DNA of 36,073 nt from an uncultured Bacteroidota bacterium (GTDB taxonomy: Bacteria; Bacteroidota; Bacteroidia; Flavobacteriales; Flavobacteriaceae): the NCBI GenBank assembly GCA_902517365.1, contig CABYCA010000004.1, positions 1 through 36,073 on the forward strand, given 5' to 3'. The position numbers were made by a program, and so were the translations under genes. Under the pieces are notes generated by a model, which saw nothing but the letters and a program-made list of their open reading frames with translations, did not search any database and was not told the DNA's origin. Below are positions 34,173-36,073 of the stretch, one piece after another. Position 1 is the stretch's first letter. Each line of letters starts with the position of its first letter.

Positions 34173-34860
34173 ATTAATTATAATGTTAGGGTTATTATCA
34201 TTGCTAATTTTCATGGTATTATTCAGCTCATTTACCTATTCTGAAAAAAGTTATGATTTAAAGTCCAATAACATAGTATATGTATCTAAAGGATTTATTG
34301 ACAATTATGAAGTTGTCAAAACTCTGGTAAGTGAAAAAAAATTTCAAAACTTGATAAAAGATAATGAGTTTGTAAAAGTTGAGAAAAAACTCAAGGAGAT
34401 AAAATCAATAGAGAATATTGATATTTATTTTAATGATAGAAATGAACTAGGAATAAGATTAATTGATAGAACTCCTATTGCGTATTTAAAGGATACAAAT
34501 AGTCTTGTTGATATCAATGGTATAGTTTTTGAAAAAGTTCAACCTAATAATTCCCTTCCTTCAATTAATGGAGACTTATCTAAACTGCAAATTTTAAAAA
34601 TCATAAATGTTATTTCAGCTTTTGAAAAAGATAAGTTCTTTGAAAATAAATTAAAAGAAATATGGTTTAAGAATGATCATTTATATGTAAAAATAAAAAA
34701 TTTAGAATTGGATGTAAATCTAGGAGATCAAAATAAAATAGTAGATAAGTTAAAAATGTTAAAAGGTTTTTATGCATATCAATTAAAAAATATAAATCAA
34801 ATAAAATATAGGCAACTAGACCTAGTTTACAATGGTCGTATAGTTGCAATTAAAAAATAA
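34165..34860 (+). CDS. ftsQ: Cell division protein FtsQ
   Basis: Bitopic divisome protein linking early and late division proteins. The 231 residues have one N-terminal membrane helix (about 3-22, RLIIMLGLLSLLIFMVLF) and a periplasmic part with a POTRA-like region followed by a beta-rich domain (RNELGIRLIDRTPIAYLKD, LVDINGIVFEK). Sequence conservation is low in this family; the call relies on these patterns plus the location between murC and ftsA. It overlaps murC by eight bases and ends four bases before ftsA. Confidence 0.88.
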   Translation: MYRLIIMLGLLSLLIFMVLFSSFTYSEKSYDLKSNNIVYVSKGFIDNYEVVKTLVSEKKFQNLIKDNEFVKVEKKLKEIKSIENIDIYFNDRNELGIRLIDRTPIAYLKDTNSLVDINGIVFEKVQPNNSLPSINGDLSKLQILKIINVISAFEKDKFFENKLKEIWFKNDHLYVKIKNLELDVNLGDQNKIVDKLKMLKGFYAYQLKNINQIKYRQLDLVYNGRIVAIKK

Positions 34861-34864
34861 TATT

Positions 34865-36073
34865 ATGGATAGATCATATTCAGTTGGGTTAGATATCGGA
34901 ACAACAAAGATTGTTGCTATGGTTGGTGAAAAAAATCAGTTTAATAAGGTTAAAGTACTAGGTGTTGGTAAATCTCATAGTCTTGGAGTTCATAGAGGGG
35001 TTGTAAATAACATTACCCAAACTATACAGTCAATTAAAATAGCTGTTGATGAGGCTCAAAATAAATCCAATATTGAAATTTTAGAGGTTGCAGTTGGTAT
35101 TGCAGGACAACATATTAGAAGCCTTCAGCATAGTGATTATATAACTAGAGAAAACCCTGATGAGGTAATAAATGATGATGATATTGATAAATTAATTGAC
35201 CAAGTTTATAAGCTTGTGATGCTTCCGGGTGAAGAGATAATTCATGTACTACCTCAAGATTTTAAAGTCGATGGTCAATCTGAAATAAAAGAGCCTATAG
35301 GGATGTATGGAAGCAGACTTGAAGCTAATTTCCATATTGTAGTTGGTCAAGTTTCATCCATAAGGAATATTGGAAAATGTATAAAAAGCTCTGGATTAAA
35401 AATGGGAGATATTACTCTTGAACCATTAGCATCATCAGATGCTGTTCTCTCTGAGGAAGAAAAAGAAGCTGGAGTTGCATTAATTGATATTGGTGGTGGA
35501 ACTACTGATGTTGCTATCTTTAAAGATGGAATTATAAAGCATACTGCTGTTATTCCATTTGGAGGAAATGTAATTACAGAGGATATTAAAGAAGGATGTT
35601 CAATTATTGGCAATCAAGCAGAACAATTAAAAATTAAATTTGGTTCAGCCTGGCCAGGAGAGAATAAAGATTCTGATATAGTTTCAATACCTGGACTTAG
35701 AGGTAGAGACCCTAAAGAGATTTCTTTAAAGACACTCTCTAAAATTATTAATGCAAGAATTGTAGAGATTATTGAGCAAGCTTATTTAGAAATTAAGAAT
35801 TATGGTCATGAAGATTCTAAAAAGAAACTCATTGCGGGCATTGTATTAACTGGTGGTGGAAGTCAACTGAGACATTTAAAACAACTTACAGAATATGTAA
35901 CTGGAATGGATACAAGGATTGGTTTTCCAGGTGAGCATTTAGCTGGAGATTCAGATGATTATAATCCAATATATTCAACAGCTGTAGGATTATTAATGAA
36001 AGCAATAGAGAAAGATTCAGATGAAAAGATTAATAAGATGAATACATCTGAAAAGGATTTAGTAAACCATGAA
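34865..36073 (+). CDS. ftsA: Cell division protein FtsA (3' end outside window)
   Basis: Actin-like ATPase that anchors FtsZ to the membrane. The frame is open from the ATG at 34865 to the window edge, giving 403 residues with no stop. Visible motifs are the phosphate-1 loop SVGLDIGTTKIVAMVGE (about 5-21), the 1C-domain region with PIGMYGSRLEANFHIVVG, phosphate-2 ALIDIGGGTTDVAIF, and adenosine-loop ITGGGSQL-like VLTGGGSQLRHL. YSTAVGLLMKA lies near the cut. The C-terminal membrane-targeting helix would lie just beyond the window, and ftsZ is expected next. Confidence 0.95.
   Translation, partial: MDRSYSVGLDIGTTKIVAMVGEKNQFNKVKVLGVGKSHSLGVHRGVVNNITQTIQSIKIAVDEAQNKSNIEILEVAVGIAGQHIRSLQHSDYITRENPDEVINDDDIDKLIDQVYKLVMLPGEEIIHVLPQDFKVDGQSEIKEPIGMYGSRLEANFHIVVGQVSSIRNIGKCIKSSGLKMGDITLEPLASSDAVLSEEEKEAGVALIDIGGGTTDVAIFKDGIIKHTAVIPFGGNVITEDIKEGCSIIGNQAEQLKIKFGSAWPGENKDSDIVSIPGLRGRDPKEISLKTLSKIINARIVEIIEQAYLEIKNYGHEDSKKKLIAGIVLTGGGSQLRHLKQLTEYVTGMDTRIGFPGEHLAGDSDDYNPIYSTAVGLLMKAIEKDSDEKINKMNTSEKDLVNHE

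Noticed and set aside
35347..35613. Minus-strand open frame of 88 residues inside ftsA
   Set aside because: It lies wholly antisense to well conserved ftsA codons; composition reflects the complementary strand only.
1..36073. A novel defence, mobile or biosynthetic system
   Set aside because: Every substantial open frame is explained by a known core family or a shadow of one; no recombinase, toxin-antitoxin pair, reverse transcriptase, repeat-spacer array or composition break was seen.

Overview
The window is about 36 kb of dense, AT-rich DNA (roughly 30% GC by eye). It looks like a chromosome segment of a Bacteroidota member of class Flavobacteriia, most likely a streamlined marine planktonic lineage. 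The evidence is a clear GldC homologue, flavobacterial-style PdhA/PdhC, short Adk and DnaG proteins, the neighbourhood gldC-engB-hydrolase-mraZ, and the Bacteroidota promoter element TAnnTTTG upstream of nearly every transcription unit. No tRNA, rRNA, CRISPR array, insertion sequence, prophage or integrase is visible. There is no stretch of 300 bases without a gene; the largest gap is the 171 bases between the hydrolase and mraZ.

Layout. Bases 1-822: the end of acetyl-CoA synthetase. 812-2092 (-): murF. 2169-5108 (+): pdhA-pdhC-SDR. 5112-10532 (-): an operon read gcvP, KAS III-like enzyme, mlaE, mlaF. 10590-10937 (+): a small rhodanese. 10934-12573 (-): purK-purE. 12641-15784 (+): adk-obgE-MazG-like-aroA, with aroA frameshifted as given. 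15842-19832 (+): queA, polyprenyl synthase, dnaG. 19816-21247 (-): nadE and an atypical response regulator. 21299-21625 (+): gldC. 21622-23002 (-): a hydrolase and engB. 23174 to the end (+): the division and cell wall (dcw) cluster mraZ-rsmH-ftsL-ftsI-murE-mraY-murD-ftsW-murG-murC-ftsQ-ftsA, with ftsA cut by the window edge.

How the genes work together. The dcw cluster supplies cytoplasmic peptidoglycan precursor synthesis (MurC, D, E), lipid I and II synthesis (MraY, MurG) and septal assembly (FtsL, FtsI, FtsW, FtsQ, FtsA). MurF, the missing ligase, sits about 21 kb away. MraZ probably represses the cluster through three perfect 10-bp boxes in front of its own gene. The rest is core metabolism and housekeeping: acetyl-CoA, glycine cleavage, purine, aromatic amino acid, NAD and queuosine synthesis, isoprenoid chains, replication priming and ribosome-assembly GTPases.

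I see no undescribed multi-gene system. The items most worth a second look are the MraZ operator array, the aroA frameshift, a response regulator with Glu at the phosphorylation site, gldC without an adjacent gldB, a DnaG lacking all four zinc ligands, overlapping divergent promoters at nadE/gldC, and convergent genes whose 3' ends overlap or abut throughout.
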